The notes under the pieces: model-generated
What the model saw: only the letters and a program-made list of their open reading frames with translations
Told to the model about the DNA's origin: nothing
Database searches by the model: none
Source of the DNA: Panulirus ornatus
Taxonomy: Eukaryota; Arthropoda; Malacostraca; Decapoda; Palinuridae
Assembly: GCF_036320965.1 (NCBI RefSeq)
Contig: NC_092236.1
Location: forward strand, 21,118,018 to 21,182,017
Direction of reading: 5' to 3'
Length of the DNA stretch: 64,000 nucleotides
Shown: piece after piece, positions 25,484-38,440 of the stretch
Layout: every line of letters begins with the position of its first letter
How positions within the stretch are numbered: position 1 is the first letter of the stretch
Made by a program: the position numbers and the translations under genes

Positions 25484-28400
25484 CTCAGATTGGGGTGCCT
25501 AAATGTGTGTGGATGTAACCAAGATGTGAAAAAAGGAGAGATAGGTAGTATGTTTGAGGAAAGGAACCTGGATGTTTTGGCTCTGAGTGAAACGAAGCTC
25601 AAGGGTAAAGGGGAAGAGTGGTTTGGGAATGTCTTGGGAGTAAAGTCAGGGGTTAGTGAGAGGACAAGAGCAAGGGAAGGAGTAGCAGTACTCCTGAAAC
25701 AGGAGTTGTGGAAGTATGTGATAGAATGTAAGAAAGTAAATTCTCGATTAATATGGGTAAAACTGAAAGTTGATGGAGAGAGATGGGTGATTATTGGTGC
25801 ATATGCACCTGGGCATGAGAAGAAAGATCATGAGAGGCAAGTGTTTTGGGAGCAGCTGAATGAGTGTGTTAGTGGTTTTGATGCACGAGACCGGGTTATA
25901 GTGTTGGGTGATTTGAATGCAAAAGTGAGTAATGTGGCAGTTGAGGGAATAATTGGTATACATGGGGTGTTCAGTGTTGTAAATGGAAATGGTGAAGAGC
26001 TTGTAGATTTATGTGCTGATGATTGGGAATACCTGGTTTAAAAAGCGAGATATACATAAGTATACTTATGTAAGTAGGAGAGATGGCCAGAGAGCGTTAT
26101 TGGATTACGTGTTAATTGACAGGCGCGCGAAAGAGAGACTTTTGGATGTTAATGTGCTGAGAGGTGCAACTGGAGGGATGTCTGATCATTATCTTGTGGA
26201 GGCTAAGGTGAAGATTTGTATGGGTTTCCAGAAAAGAAGAGTGAATGTTGGGGTGAAGAGGGTGGTGAGAGTAAGTGAGCTTGGGAAGGAGACTTGTGTG
26301 AGGAAGTACCAGGAGAGACTGAGTACAGAATGGAAAAAGGTGAGAACAATGGAAGTAAGGGGAGTGGGGGAGGAATGGGATGTATTTAGGAAATCAGTGA
26401 TGGATTGCGCAAAAGATGCTTGTGGCATGAGAAGAGTGGGAGGTGGGTTGATTAGAAAGGGTAGTGAGTGGTGGGATGAAGAAGTAAGATTATTAGTGAA
26501 AGAGAAGAGAGAGGCATTTGGACGATTTTTGCAGGGAAAAAATGCAATTGAGTGGGAGACGTATAAAAGAAAGAGACAGGAGGTCAAGAAAAAGGTGCAA
26601 GAGGTGAAAAAAAAGGGCAAATGAGAGTTGAGGTGAGAGAGTATCATTAAATTTTAGGGAGAATAAAAAGATGTTCTGGAAGGAGGTAAATAAAGTGCGT
26701 AAGACAAGGGAGCAAATGGAAACTTCAGTGAAGGGCGCAAATGGGGAGGTGATAACAAGTAGTGGTGATGTGAGAAGGAGATGGAGTGAGTATTTTGAAG
26801 GTTTGTTGAATGTGTTTGATGATAGAGTGGCAGATATAGGGTGTTTTGGTCGAGGTGGTGTGCAAAGTGCGAGGGTTAGGGAAAATGATTTGGTAAACAG
26901 AGAAGAGGTAGTAAAAGCTTTGCGGAAGATGAAAGCCGGCAAGGCAGCAGGTTTGGATGGTATTGCAGTGGAATTTATTAAAAAAGGGGGTGACTGTATT
27001 GTTGACTGGTTGGTAAGGTTATTTAATGTATGTATGACTCGTGGTGAGGTGCCTGAGGATTGGCGGAATGCGTGCATAGTGCCATTGTACAAAGGCAAAG
27101 GATAAGAGTGAGTGCTCAAATTACAGAGGTATAAGTTTGTTGAGTATTCCTGGCAAATTGTATGGGAGGGTATTGATTGAGAGGGTGAAGGCATGTACAG
27201 AGCATCAGATTGGGGAAGAGCAGTGTGGTTTCAGAAGTGGTAGAGGATGTGTGGTTCAGGTGTTTGCTTTGAAGAATGTATGTGAGAAATACTTAGAAAA
27301 GCAAATGGATTTGTATGTAGCATTTATGGATCTGGAGAAGGCATATGATAGAGTTGATAGAGATGCTTTGTGGAAGGTATTAAGAATATATGGTGTGGGA
27401 GGCAAGTTGTTAGAAGCAGTGAAAAGTTTTTTATCGAGGATGTAAGGCATATGTACGTGTAGAAAGAGAGGAAATTGATTGGTTCTCAGTGAATGTAGGT
27501 TTGCGGCAGGGGTGTGTGATGTCTCCATGGTTGTTTAATTTGTTTATGGATGGGGTTGTTAGGGAGGTGAATGCAAGAGTTTTGGAAAGAGGGGCAAGGA
27601 TGAAGTCTGTTGATGATGAGAGAGCTTGGGAAGTGAGTCAGTTGTTGTTCGCTGATGATACAGCGCTGGTGGCTGATTCATGTGAGAAACTGCAGAAGCT
27701 GGTGACTGAGTTTGGTAAAGTGTGTGAAAGAAGAAAGTTAAGAGTAAATGTGAATAAGAGCAAGGTTATTAGGTACAGTAGGGTTGAGGGTCAAGTCAAT
27801 TGGGAGGTGAGTTTGAATGGAGAAAAACTGGAGGAAGTGAAGTGTTTTAGATATCTAGGAGTGGATCTGGCAGCGGATGGAAACATGGAAGCGGAAGTGG
27901 ATCATAGGGTGGGGGAGGGGGCGAAAATTCTGGGAGCCTTGAAGAATGTGTGGAAGTCGAGAACATTATCTCGGAAAGCAAAAATGGGTATGTTTGAAGG
28001 AATAGTGGTTCCAACAATGTTGTATGGTTGCGAGGCGTGGACTATGGATAGAGTTGTGCGCAGGAGGATGGATGTGCTGGAAATGAGTTGTTTGAGGACA
28101 ATGTGTGGTGTGAGGTGGTTTGATCGAGTAAGTAACGTAAGGGTAAGAGAGATGTGGAAATAAAAAGAGCGTGGTTGAGAGAGCAGAAGAGGGTGTTTTG
28201 AAATGGTTTGGTCACATGGAGAGAATGAGTGAGGAAAGATTGACCAAGAGGATATATGTGTCGGAGGTGGAGGGAACGAGGAGAAGAGGGAGACCAAATT
28301 GGAGGTGGAAAGATGGAGTGAAAAAGATTTTGTGTGATCGGGGCCTGAACATGCAGGAGGGTGAAAGGAGGGCAAGGAATAGAGTGAATTGGAGCGATGT

Positions 28401-28587
28401 GGTATACCGGGGTTGACGTGCTGTCAGTGGATTGAATCAAGGCATGTGAAGCGTCTGGGGTAAACCATGGAAAGCTGTGTGGGTATGTATATTTGCGTGT
28501 GTGGACGTATGTATATACATGTGTATGGGGGTGGGTTGGGCCATTTCTTTCGTCTGTTTCCTTGCGCTACCTCGCAAACGCGGGAGA
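25481..28587 (+). mobile_element. Nearly full-length RTE LINE, plus strand, decayed ORF
   Basis: Enters at AAGGCTCAGATTGGGGTGCC, about 50 nt into the ORF, and runs through EN, RT and 3' UTR. The 3' end is cut at CGCGGGAGA, within the terminal hairpin module, and joined to a short foldback resembling a Penelope-like end. It lies divergently from the full-length minus-strand copy, with 420 bp between. Confidence 0.9.
25490..28416 (+). pseudogene. RTE EN-RT ORF in six open pieces
   Basis: Successive open pieces at 25,490-26,041 (EN first part), 26,013-26,624 (EN end, with MSDHYL, and linker), 26,671-27,105 (linker and RT start), 27,137-27,445 (SIPGKLYGRV to FMDLEKAYDRVD), 27,489-28,163 (RQGCVMSP, FADDTALV, YLGVDL) and 28,171-28,416 (C-terminal domain). 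The breaks are mostly 1-2 nt indels. One example is an extra T in AAAGTTTTTTATCG near 27,427; another is loss of TG in GAGATGTGTGG near 28,155. Catalytic residues remain. It is an older subfamily-A copy than the minus-strand one next to it. Confidence 0.87.
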
Positions 28588-28716
28588 AATGAAACACGAT
28601 AAGTTCTCAAGTGCACTTTCGTGTAATGATCAAGTGCACTTGGGAACGTATCGTGTTTCATTTTCCCGTGGACTTATAAGAACTTACTTGATCACGCGCT
28701 AAATTGTGATCCTTTC

Positions 28717-28720
<4 letters not shown>
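28587..28720. mobile_element. Foldback resembling the end of a decapod Penelope-like element
   Basis: An inverted repeat (28,589-28,617 against 28,632-28,661) with arms ATGAAACACGATAAGTTCTC and GGGAACGTATCGTGTTTCAT, both containing AAGTGCACTT. It is followed by CCCGTGGACTTATAAGAACT and GATCACGCGC, then (TA)n. From memory this string recurs in decapod genomes at the end of Penelope-like elements. I cannot verify that here, and no hammerhead core (CTGATGA) is present. Confidence 0.4.
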
Positions 28721-28803
<83 letters not shown>

Positions 28804-28805
28804 CA
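28720..28805. repeat. (TA)n microsatellite
   Basis: About 80 bp of TA with one G interruption. Confidence 0.99.
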
Positions 28806-29900
28806 CACTCACACATTTCTTTTTTCCTGTTACATAAGGCTGCAGTAACCCCCAGTCTGCGTATTGCACTAGCCAACAATCGGTTATCGGGTCTCGGCTA
28901 ATATCGGATAATCAATGAATTCCCCGGTCCACTTTCTATTTCAGGATCGTAAGCAGGGGTTGGGGGGACCCACTAACCAGAACCTTATTTTATCAATAGG
29001 TGACGTGACCAGATCTGTGTGGACGTTGCCTCTCATCCCTCCTCCCTCTACCTCCCACACTTTAAATAGCCAGATATTAATAATACACCTTCCTATATTT
29101 AGGAGCGCCTGATGCATGTGGCGGGAGCTCAACCAAAGCAAAGAGACTGGGTCGCACGGAACAAAGGCGAAAATCACACATTGAAAAAGATAATAACTTA
29201 ATAAAAGGGAAGCAAACATGAAACAGGATGAACAAAGTGGAGTGGCCTTGATCAAAGACGGTCAGGTAGGCAAAAGACGAAGAAGTAATAATGAAAAAAA
29301 TAATCTATCATTCTTAACTCTGTGACCCCACAGGATCACGCCATGTGCGCACAGACAAGTGAGTAAGTATATCACCAAGTCACACGCAATGCACTAGAAT
29401 GACACGCATAGCCAAGTGCGTATATCACCAAGGTAAACCATCGTAGGTAAACCAATGTTTGATAACTATATATATTAGAATTAGGACGAGCAGTCCAACA
29501 AGGAGACCTCCCACTCTACCTTAGCGTCTCTCTTCTGACTCGGCTGACATGGCCATCATCAGCATACAGTGAGCTGTGGCGGCTTCCATTGTCTTCCACC
29601 ATGGCCTGAATTAGGGTGTTGATTAGAGGTAATTCCACAACTGCCCCCGACTTAGCCTGCGATAATTACTCTCATACAAGCGCTAATTCCACGAGAAAGG
29701 TTCATAACAACATTCAAAAGTACTCCACGCGCGGGACACAGAGTTAGAAACTTACTTCCACTATAAACCTTGACTTGAAGTCTTTTTGAAGTCTACCCTG
29801 ATCGGGTATAACAAAAACTGGATTATACACACTGACCAACACACACCTCTGGTCCACACATATCTCATTCCCATTAAACTACATATTCACTCTCTTTTGC
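28806..29900. other. Unique-looking DNA without recognised gene
   Basis: No frame above 104 codons, no recognised protein motif and no dense repeats. The longest frame (28,941-29,255, minus) has no convincing start context or domain. Confidence 0.5.

Positions 29901-29965
<65 letters not shown>
29901..29965. repeat. (CT)n microsatellite
   Basis: Uninterrupted CT. Confidence 0.99.
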
Positions 29966-29969
<4 letters not shown>

Positions 29970-30476
29970 AGTCTACTTCCCCAGCCTTTCATCTTCCTTT
30001 TCTTCTGGTACATTACCGTTCTTACTCTTATGTCTGGCTCTCCACTCCCCTGCACCTAATCCTCACTCTCCCGACTTCTGACCCTATTGTAACCAAAGCC
30101 CTGTGCTTCAGTCAGCTGTTTAAGTTATCATTCTTAATTTTCTCACGAAATTCAGCCTGTGTCAAACGTGATGTCCCAGACCTGCTTAGTTTACCCTCAC
30201 TTTCCTCAGACACTCAAAATACGGAGGATAAGAAGTATTCAAGAAACATGGACAAAATAAGACGAGAACCTCGATGAATAGTCGGACAAAAGACTCATGA
30301 GAAGCAAGAGAGGCGGATGAACAAGCGATAAAAGGATAAAGGAGGATGTACAAAACACAAGCAAAAACAGACACAAGTCAAGGATGAGGAACATGCAAGA
30401 CACAGACCACACAGCACACAGGGGGCTTCCTAGGGGAAGCTGTCGACGGAAAACCCTCACCAACAGCTTCAACGAC

Positions 30477-30745
30477 TTGGTAGTTTGAGGGAAACTAGCT
30501 AAACCTCCCTCAGCTGAGCCGCTACAGCTTAGTAAGCTTCGGGGTCTCTAGGTAGCTGAGCTTCTCCAGCTACAGCTTGGCAAGTCTTGGAGGTATCTAG
30601 TTGAACCTCCCTCAGCTGAGCTTCTCCAGCTAGAGCTTGGCAAGTCTTGGGGAATTAAGTTAAATCTCCCTCAACTGAGCTTCTGCAGCTACGACTTTGC
30701 AAGTTTGGGAAATCTATGTAAGCCTCGTAAGCTTAGCTCTTTGTG
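30477..30745. repeat. Minisatellite, about 60-bp unit, four copies
   Basis: Units contain AGCTGAGCTTCTCCAGCTA and CTTGGCAAGTCTTGG. The GCTGAG marks fall at about 30,513, 30,555, 30,615 and 30,674. The first spacing is short (42 bp) and the later ones about 60. Confidence 0.85.
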
Positions 30746-31300
30746 CACGAGAATCATGAATCAGAAAGTTTCACTTCGCTGGTTATGTGGGACGAACATT
30801 AGGGACTTCGGAGCGCTGAAATGATGGTCGGGATCATGTTCTCCACTCTCCATGTCAGGATCATTCTAGTCTGATCAAGCTACCAGAGAAGACTGAAAAT
30901 GCTTTTTATTTTTTACCCATTCTTTCCATTGCTTTGAAAACTCTTAGACAACTTCACCCTTTCTTTTCCTTTGTCATTTCGTACCCCCCCTCCCTCTCTC
31001 TCTCTCTCTCTATCTGATGAAGACATCAGTATCTGAATATCTAACTGTGTGGTTGACGGAAAAATTACTTGTTCAAATTAACTAAGAGAATTTAAGAAAA
31101 CAGAGAAGAGAATCGTCCACGGGGGACGAAGCTGGAGGAGCATCATCCAGTAACCTTGGCAGTTGCAGGTACGAGAGCAGAACGTCGACATAAGGCGTCG
31201 GTCTTGAGTATATCATGTGGCAGTTCTACCCTTCCTTAGCAATGTGTTGATGAGGTACTTCGGTAGCTTTGTCACTGAACCTGTATTACTATCAAGCTAA
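30746..31300. other. No recognised feature
   Basis: Mixed-composition DNA with a short CT run near 30,992. No gene or repeat that I can support. Confidence 0.5.
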
Positions 31301-31304
31301 GTAT

Positions 31305-31910
31305 GATGCTTAGATAAAGTCGTTACTGTCTTTAAAGATAGGATCTAGATGGTGTATCCATCCCTCTGCCTTTAGTCTGCTAAGTGACATGTTGATAGAG
31401 AAATCTGCTTTTAAACTTTCTGAGAACTTGTGTCTCCACGTACCTCTCTTCCCCTGAGAATCTAAATTCCTCCTGTCTATCTCCTTGTCTTTATAACAGA
31501 AGTCCTCCAATAAGAGAACTCTGCCACAGTTGCGGAGCACATGATTGTTTTATATCCCATTCCGATTGTTTCTTTTCACTGTCATCTTGGCATTTTCGTT
31601 TTGGTTCATAGAGTATCGCCACCACTATGCAGTTCTTTCCTACATTTACTCTTGTCATTATGTACAATTCTAATGGGTCGTCCATCAAATATGTCCCAAG
31701 AACTGATGCCATCCATTGCTAATAAGGCCACTCTTTTGCCTTCCCTTTATCCTCTTATCATCTAATCCTCTGAACAGATCAGGTCAAAGCTTGTCGCTGT
31801 AGTAGGCTTAGGTCTCGTCTGTTCCAACAATATTAGGTTTGTTTTCGCCTTAAGTCCTTGAACCGTAGTTCTTTTCCATCTGCATTTGTATGCATTATTT
31901 TCAGTCCGAC
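31305..31910 (-). pseudogene. Decayed CR1/jockey-type LINE endonuclease
   Basis: On the minus strand, pieces in different frames follow the usual order of a CR1-like apurinic endonuclease. An N-terminal part has a TNLIVGTDET-like (T-E-T) motif near 31,815. A middle part has NVGKNCIVVAILYEP. A C-terminal part reads GTWRHKFSESL and then WIHHLDPIFKDSNDF, resembling the common W-R-x-x-F-L-E and T-P-S-R-L-D-L-I-F motifs. At least three frameshifts or stops are present. It is a different LINE clade from the RTE elements. Upstream minus-strand sequence to about 32,690 may be the rest of its ORF, but I see no motif there. Confidence 0.55.
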
Positions 31911-32700
31911 CGAGTCACTTAACATTCCTGGCCCTCCTGAGGTAATGGCGGGGCTATTTTTGTCTCTAACATCTTTTAATGTCTCCCGTTTTTGGCCTTC
32001 TCTCTGCATTCCTTACTTTTCTCGGCCTTTCCTCTGTCCATCTTCTCTGATGAATAACCCTCTGAATTCCTCTTTGCTCGCAATTTCTTAGCCTTCTTTA
32101 AGTATTTCCTGCCCACGAAACTCTATAGTGAAGGTAATCATTCCCTTTTTTTCTCTCATCTTCACTAAATTTCTCATTTTCTATTTTCTTTTTCGTACCA
32201 CGAATAGTCCCTTGGTGTGTCTCGAACCAATAACATTCTATTCACCATATCCGTCTCTTCTCCACCCTTTCTGCTAGGCTCGGAGTATTCACCTCCATTT
32301 AAAGAAATTACCAATGACTTAAGTCTGACTTCCTCCCGTGTCACTAACGTCCTTTATATCGGTAACTACTTGCTTTTCGATCATGTCCTGCAATGTTGCT
32401 TTATCACTCTCTTTTTTTTTATCTCCATTTGCGCTAACTTGCCCTTACACAGAATACTCCTCACCTTATTTACCCTTCCATCTAACAAGCCAAATGCTTC
32501 TCGGATCGTTTTGCCTTTAACAGCTTTTACTTCATGATTTACAATGTCCTTCTGTTTCAATGTCCCCAGAGCTCTGTTACGTAGCGTCAGTCAGTAACCT
32601 CTGATCCAGTCATTCATCCCACAATATTCTCTCGCTTTTTGTCCCCGATCTTCAGCAGTGTCTGGTCTCTGTGTTATAGACGTGTCCTTTTTTCGATCTA
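31911..32700 (-). other. Possible upstream part of the decayed LINE
   Basis: The minus strand has short Lys/Arg-rich open pieces (for example around 32,440-32,530, KAVKGKTIREAFGLLDGKV) and numerous stops. This fits an old coding remnant, but no family motif is visible. Confidence 0.25.
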
Positions 32701-32818
32701 TCCGTGGAGCATCCTGAGAGGTGTGAGTGTGGTTACTGTCTGTGTGTTACGATGAACGAGGCTTACACTAGTGTTGTCCCGTCTCTTAGCCTTGTATGTA
32801 TGGACCATGTCTCTACTC

Positions 32819-32819
<1 letters not shown>

Positions 32820-32868
<49 letters not shown>
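32820..32868. repeat. (TG)n microsatellite
   Basis: About 48 bp of TG. Confidence 0.98.
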
Positions 32869-32870
<2 letters not shown>

Positions 32871-34055
32871 GTGCACGCACACCACTGATTGCCACTATTG
32901 TGAACGTGCCACCTACGTATTAAGGTACAGTGATTTGGCCAAAGTCCCCATGCGCCCGGGATAATTTCTGGGATTACACGTTATTGATTCAATTTCAGAC
33001 AAGCTTAGTTATGCCGCTGAAATTCAGGATATCTGAATAATGCTAATGACGTGAAATTAAAACGGTCATTCAAGAGAGAGGCTGGCGGTCTTGGGGGGGT
33101 CTGGTCAGGTCTTTGTGGCGAGTGGGTGCACCTCACCCACGGTGGGAGGTGAGGTCAGGGAGGGTCGGCTCAGCCTCTCGTGTGAAGGATTTTAGCAACC
33201 GAGACCTGAACACTGGCCCAAGACGTGACTAACGCTGGTCGTAGCATATAACACCTAATATATACCTAGTGTCCTGGGAACTTCGACCAGCGTTGCGCTG
33301 ATTCATATCCGTCTTTGTGCCTGCGGCGCAGTCGGGAGAAAAAGGAAATCCCGTCTCACCATCTGTCTTAAAGCCAGGGGGCCGAGGCCAGCAGACTTTC
33401 ACGTCGTCTTGAGAACAGACGTGAAGTTTCTAGCTCGACGGCGTGCGAGAGATAAGACCACTTTTTGTTGGTTTAAGCCTTACATGGCTGGCTGGACGCT
33501 GACTTGCCTCCCAGGAGCCTCCTGCAGAATCATGACATCTTGACCCACAACGTATTTACTTCATGTACGACCCATATTGGTGTTACCCGTCTGCTTCTGA
33601 ACATTTGGCGAGGCTGTATCGCTGGAAGTACAATCTCGTCAAATACCTTCTCAACCCTGGGCTGCAGGAGCCTTTAGAAAAGTCCTGGATAGCACCACAA
33701 ATCTTTCATAGATTTTGGTCGTGAGGTAATATGAATTAGATAAAAAAAAAAAAAATGACCCACACGCAGCCATAGCGTCACCCACTGAACTTATCATAAC
33801 GATCCTACACGATCACCACATCGACATCCACACCACAACAACACTACCACTAAACAACAACCACTCCATCATCCCACCGGAGAACCCTTACCCACTCTAA
33901 ACCATCACCATCCCAGTACATTCACCTTCACTACCAACATGACCCAATGATTACGCCACAACATCTCTTACCACCACAACAACACCAAGACGACCAGAAC
34001 AACTTCCTTAAAACCAGACCACCACCTTAACCATTAACCAGTGATCACAACAAGG
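32869..34055. other. No recognised gene
   Basis: Mixed DNA. From 33,780 to 34,060 the plus strand is rich in ACCA/CAAC words (degenerate simple sequence). No ORF with a recognisable domain. Confidence 0.5.
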
Positions 34056-35060
34056 ATTCAAAAACATCTATAGAATTAATGTATCTAGACTTCTATAAGA
34101 TTTTAGATGATGTCCACACAAATAATGGGTAGAATCAAATCTCATGCCACAGGGAATCGAGAATCAACGAGGCTCACGGACTGGATTGTAAACAGAAAAC
34201 AGCGAATCTTACTAAACTGGGAAGTAACCGACGGGTTTAATGAGACAAGCGGGGTAACACAGGGATCAGTCTCAGTTCCCGAACGCTTTATTGTCCTTGA
34301 CAGGGATCTGGAGGAAGGACTCCCAATCTAATGTTAAAATTTACCGACAACACACAATGAGGATTTTTTAATGGTTAGAATAAAGCAAGATCGTTATAAC
34401 GATTCAGGGAAATTCAAATAAGCTGATGCAGTTGTCAAAGGCATGTTAAAACGAACTCCGTTGCAAACAAATACAAAATGATATATTTTGGTGCTAGAAA
34501 TAATAAACAAGAATATAAAATGTTTGATGAGCTAGTATGTAAATACTTTCCCTTGTCTTTTCTTTTTCTCTTTCATTATTTTCTCTGTATCTAATGAAGG
34601 CACGGCTTTCATGTGGACCTTTTTTTTTCCCGTGACTGGAGCACTTCAACATTAAACAAAAAGTGTGATAATCAATTCTGATCGGATATACACAGAGCGA
34701 TGTCAGGGTCTATAGGTAGAAACATAACCTGTTAACGAAAGATCCAATACTGTTCTATACAGCGCCATAGTCAGACCACAGTTGAGAATATGCTGTTCAG
34801 ATTTCGTCACCGAACATTCTGTAGAACGAAGAAAAACTAGAGTGAAGATGAAAAGAACAAAACTAATTCCATCACTCAGCGTTAAACCTTACGAAGAAAC
34901 ACTTGGAGATCTAGAATAATTTTTTTCTAATAAACCGCAAACTCCAGGAAATCTAACAAAAGTTTTCAAAAAAGTGAATAACTTCGACAACATAACTAAC
35001 AATAATGTCTTCAAGTTACAAGATGATACAGAGGCCAGAAAACAACGTTTTTAAGTCAAG
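34056..35060 (+). pseudogene. Decayed CR1/L2-type LINE reverse transcriptase
   Basis: Plus-strand pieces in shifting frames follow the RT order. IELMYLDFYKILDD (first Asp motif, normally YLDFSKAFD) lies at about 34,075. TSGVTQGSVSVPERF (normally SGVPQGSVLGPLLF) is near 34,245, and VANKYKMIYFGARNNKQEY (normally NxxKCxxxHFG) near 34,465. A TTVENMLFRF-like piece (normally RPxLEY) lies near 34,780, and NNFDNITNNNVFKLQDDT (normally NGFDNVxPxxLF) near 34,980. The FADD region near 34,340 is reduced to FTDN. Many stops and frameshifts: an ancient, dead copy. Confidence 0.65.
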
Positions 35061-36600
35061 GGAGGAAAATGTGGTACACACGTAGGCAAGAGTTACTGCA
35101 GCAGGAGAGCTGTGGATCATCGAGATTAAGTGCCACCACATATCACCACATTTCCTATAAATACAATTGAATTATGGGTATAGAAATGCTATCATGATAT
35201 CAATCATCAACGAATACGCCTCTTCAAGAATGATACTATAATATGAATGTGATCCAACACCATATTTACCTTACAGATTCTAGGCTGACTATCCTCGGTA
35301 CCCTGAGTACCCGAAGAGTGAAATCAGATCAAATTTGACCATTTATTCTTTACAATTAAACGTCCTTATCAGCATCATGTTCTCCCTATACCACATTCTG
35401 ATCCTTCACAGATATTTCCCAGCTGGCCGATGTAGTGAAGGAAGCCGAAGGCGGAGTGAAGCCTTTTGCCATACAATTTCCATTTTATACGCTAGGAATG
35501 TCGGATACTCATTCTTTCCTCAAGCAAATGACCTTATCATAGACCATCAGTTCTTATCTCAGTTAACATTCCATGTATTTCCCATTTACAGTCTCTACAC
35601 CATTAGACAAACACCTGACTCCAACTCCCTCATATTCCCAAAACACGTGTATCACAACATTGTCAGTCTACTACACAAACTTATCACCATCAGTACTTCA
35701 CTGTGGAACCCAGCAGCATACATACATACATACATACATACATACATACATACATACATACATACATACATACATACATGCTATGTTTAAAGTCTGGTGG
35801 AATATAATTATCGTCCAATTATCGCCCCTCATTTACACCCGTGTTGATTAGAAGGCTTTTTCTGGCCTCGAGCTATTTTGTTTCATGAATACGCAACTGT
35901 AAGACATGATTCATTATACTGCATGTGGTATTTGTGTTGCAAGAAAAAAAGTCGAAGAGATTCCAATACTCGTATCAGGTCTTCTTATAAATCTGAACAT
36001 CTATTGGACTTCTGAATCCTGCATCACAAATGATGTTTTAAAAAAAGACGACCGTTGCATAGATGGACGGATATGCATGACAGTTAGATTCAGTTACAGG
36101 AGACTAGTGCCTCACAAGGAGGTGTAGACAGACCTCTGGATAAACGTAAGGATTCACTGCAATAAATAAGTATTTTCCTAAAAGTTTTCTCTTTCTTAAT
36201 CGTAAAACTGGTCTATATGAATCTTCTATGATCGTCTATCAAATGATCCAAACAGGAACAAAATCTAATCCCAGGTTAATGATGCTCATTTTGGTTTGAA
36301 AATGCGGGACACTATAAACACAAAAGGCTGACGTTAACCTCCCTCCCGTACATAATGGTGATCCATTAATATTCTCCAGAATGTGCACCCACCAGTGCAT
36401 GCAGTAATAATCAGGGACGAGAAGCCCAGTGTACCTCATCTTCGGCAGGTATCATGGCTCTCGGTGCTCAACACTCTTCAAAACGCTCCATCATATTTGA
36501 CCACAACATCAGGGCACGTCAGGCTCCTACCATAAATGCTGACAGCACTGGAATACAATCTTATTCCAGACTAACAGGAGTCATTATTCCTAGGTTTAGT
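35061..36600. other. No recognised gene; contains (CATA)n
   Basis: Apart from the CATA repeat at 35,718-35,779 this is unique-looking AT-rich DNA. The 151-codon frame at 35,335 ends inside the repeat and has no recognisable domain. Confidence 0.5.
35718..35779. repeat. (CATA)n microsatellite
   Basis: About 15 tetranucleotide units. Confidence 0.99.
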
Positions 36601-38440
36601 CTACAGTGACTGCAATCAATAACAGTCCTTCCCATGTACATGGTACCTTTCACTTGCATCAAAGCCGCCAGCCATTACCTGGTCCCACCGTGTATCATCC
36701 TCTCACGGAGGGTCGTTCTCGAGGCAGCCATGGTATCCCTTTCAGACCAGCCAGCCGCCTCTCACAGATAACGCCACCAGCGTGTAGCCGCCTCTCATCA
36801 ATCCCATACATTTCAACCCTTCAACCAATCTATTCTCTATCCCACTACCATTATATCCCACCAACCATTCCTTCTCAACCGTTTGACTCATACGCCTACC
36901 AGCGGACTCCTCCCTGATTAGATATTTTCATCTACCAGACTATCAGCCAACCACATTGTCTCAACCACCAGATTGTCCCACGTGCCAGTTTCCTCTAACT
37001 ATCAGGTTCTTCTGTGCTCCAGTCTCTCTGAGCTGACTACGACTCTTCCACTTACCAGTCCCCCAGTTGAGTCTGAACTCCAGGCTACCGGTCCTCAGTT
37101 GAATCTGACCTCCGGGCTACTGGTCCTCAGTTGAATTTGAGTCCCCCCCACTGGCTACCAGCCTCTCCTAGCTGCTAGAATCTCCTAGCTTTACGAGTGT
37201 GTCCTCTGCCAAATCTTCCGAGCTACCATACTCTCATAGTTACCAGAATCTCCAACTACCAGTATCATCCATCTACCACGACTTTCCCAGCAGGAATGAA
37301 TGTCTTAACGACCAGGTTCTCCAATTCAGTAGTAACTCTCAACCATTAATCTCTACCACTCACCGTACTACCGTACTATCCTAACAACCAGAATCTTCCA
37401 ACAATCCGACTAGCCACTGTAATATATCTCCCTACCAGAGTCACCCAGTCGGATAGTAATATACCTTCTACCAGATTCAACCATTTACTAAACTCCCCTA
37501 ATTACTTGATCCTCCCATCCACCACTCTCACAGCTACCATCCAACTTTTCCTACAACTACCAGCGTTTTCTTCTTTGCCTAGCAGTGCCCAGCAACCAAT
37601 GTGTTCCTACTATTGGATTTCTGAAGCCAAAAGGCAGAAACCCGATTGAATAAACTCTCATAACTTCCCAACTCTCAGAGCCGCCAAACCATCTCCACTC
37701 ACCCACACGTCCAGCCGCCAGACTCTCCCTCTTACCTGACTCTCTCTGAACAGCTGAATCCCCTAGCTGCCCGACTGACCTATAGGTATCGCAGCTTCTT
37801 ACCCACCAAACTTAACTAGCTGACATATTCTTCTAACTGCTTGACAGTCTTTCTATCCACCTAACTCCCACCAGTAATCTAACTTCGGCTGTCACTCATC
37901 CAATCAACCAACCAACCAGATATATTCAACCATCAACATATCTCCGCCTCAGCACTCTCCCAGGCAATCCACTTTCCCCTACATCAGCCTCTCACAGCTC
38001 CCCCGTCTCTAGAAGCACCTGGAATTAGATTTCTGCATACCCAGGTACCGAATTCCCACAAGCCAGACTCTCTCAGATACCACACTAAATATTACTAAGC
38101 TCTCACATCTAACTGCCTCTCTAAAATATATTTTTTCAAACTATCTGCTTCGTTCAAGCTATTCAAAAGATATTTTTATCTGAATCTACCAGCCACCAGT
38201 ACCTACCAGTTACCAGCATCTCTCGATGATCGACCTCTCGTAGCTAAAATACCTCCTAGTTACCAGCCTCTCCAAACCATCAGCCTCTTCCGGCTACCAG
38301 TACCTCCCAAGACACCAGTCTCCCCAGCTACCATCCTCTAGGGACGTCAAGAAAGACTACCTACCCCGAGTCGTCCCAGTTCTTCATCGAGAACTTGGAG
38401 CGTCAGCCTCAAGCAGCTGAAATTCCAATCTCGTCATCGG
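36600..38440. repeat. Degenerate pyrimidine-rich repeat region (CTACCAG words)
   Basis: The plus strand repeats words such as GCTACCAG, ACCAGTCTC and CCTCTC at irregular 15-40 bp spacing throughout, with few G runs. This looks like a very old, diverged minisatellite with no constant unit. No coding frame above about 100 codons. Confidence 0.45.

Noticed and set aside
29786..30277. 163-codon plus-strand frame
   Set aside because: Its centre is the (CT)n microsatellite (Ser-Leu run) and the flanking residues show no motif or conserved composition.
36600..38440. Pyrimidine-rich region as an exon cluster or mucin-like gene
   Set aside because: No frame longer than about 100 codons, irregular CTACCAG words in all phases, and no consistent codon periodicity. 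It is better explained as an old, diverged minisatellite.
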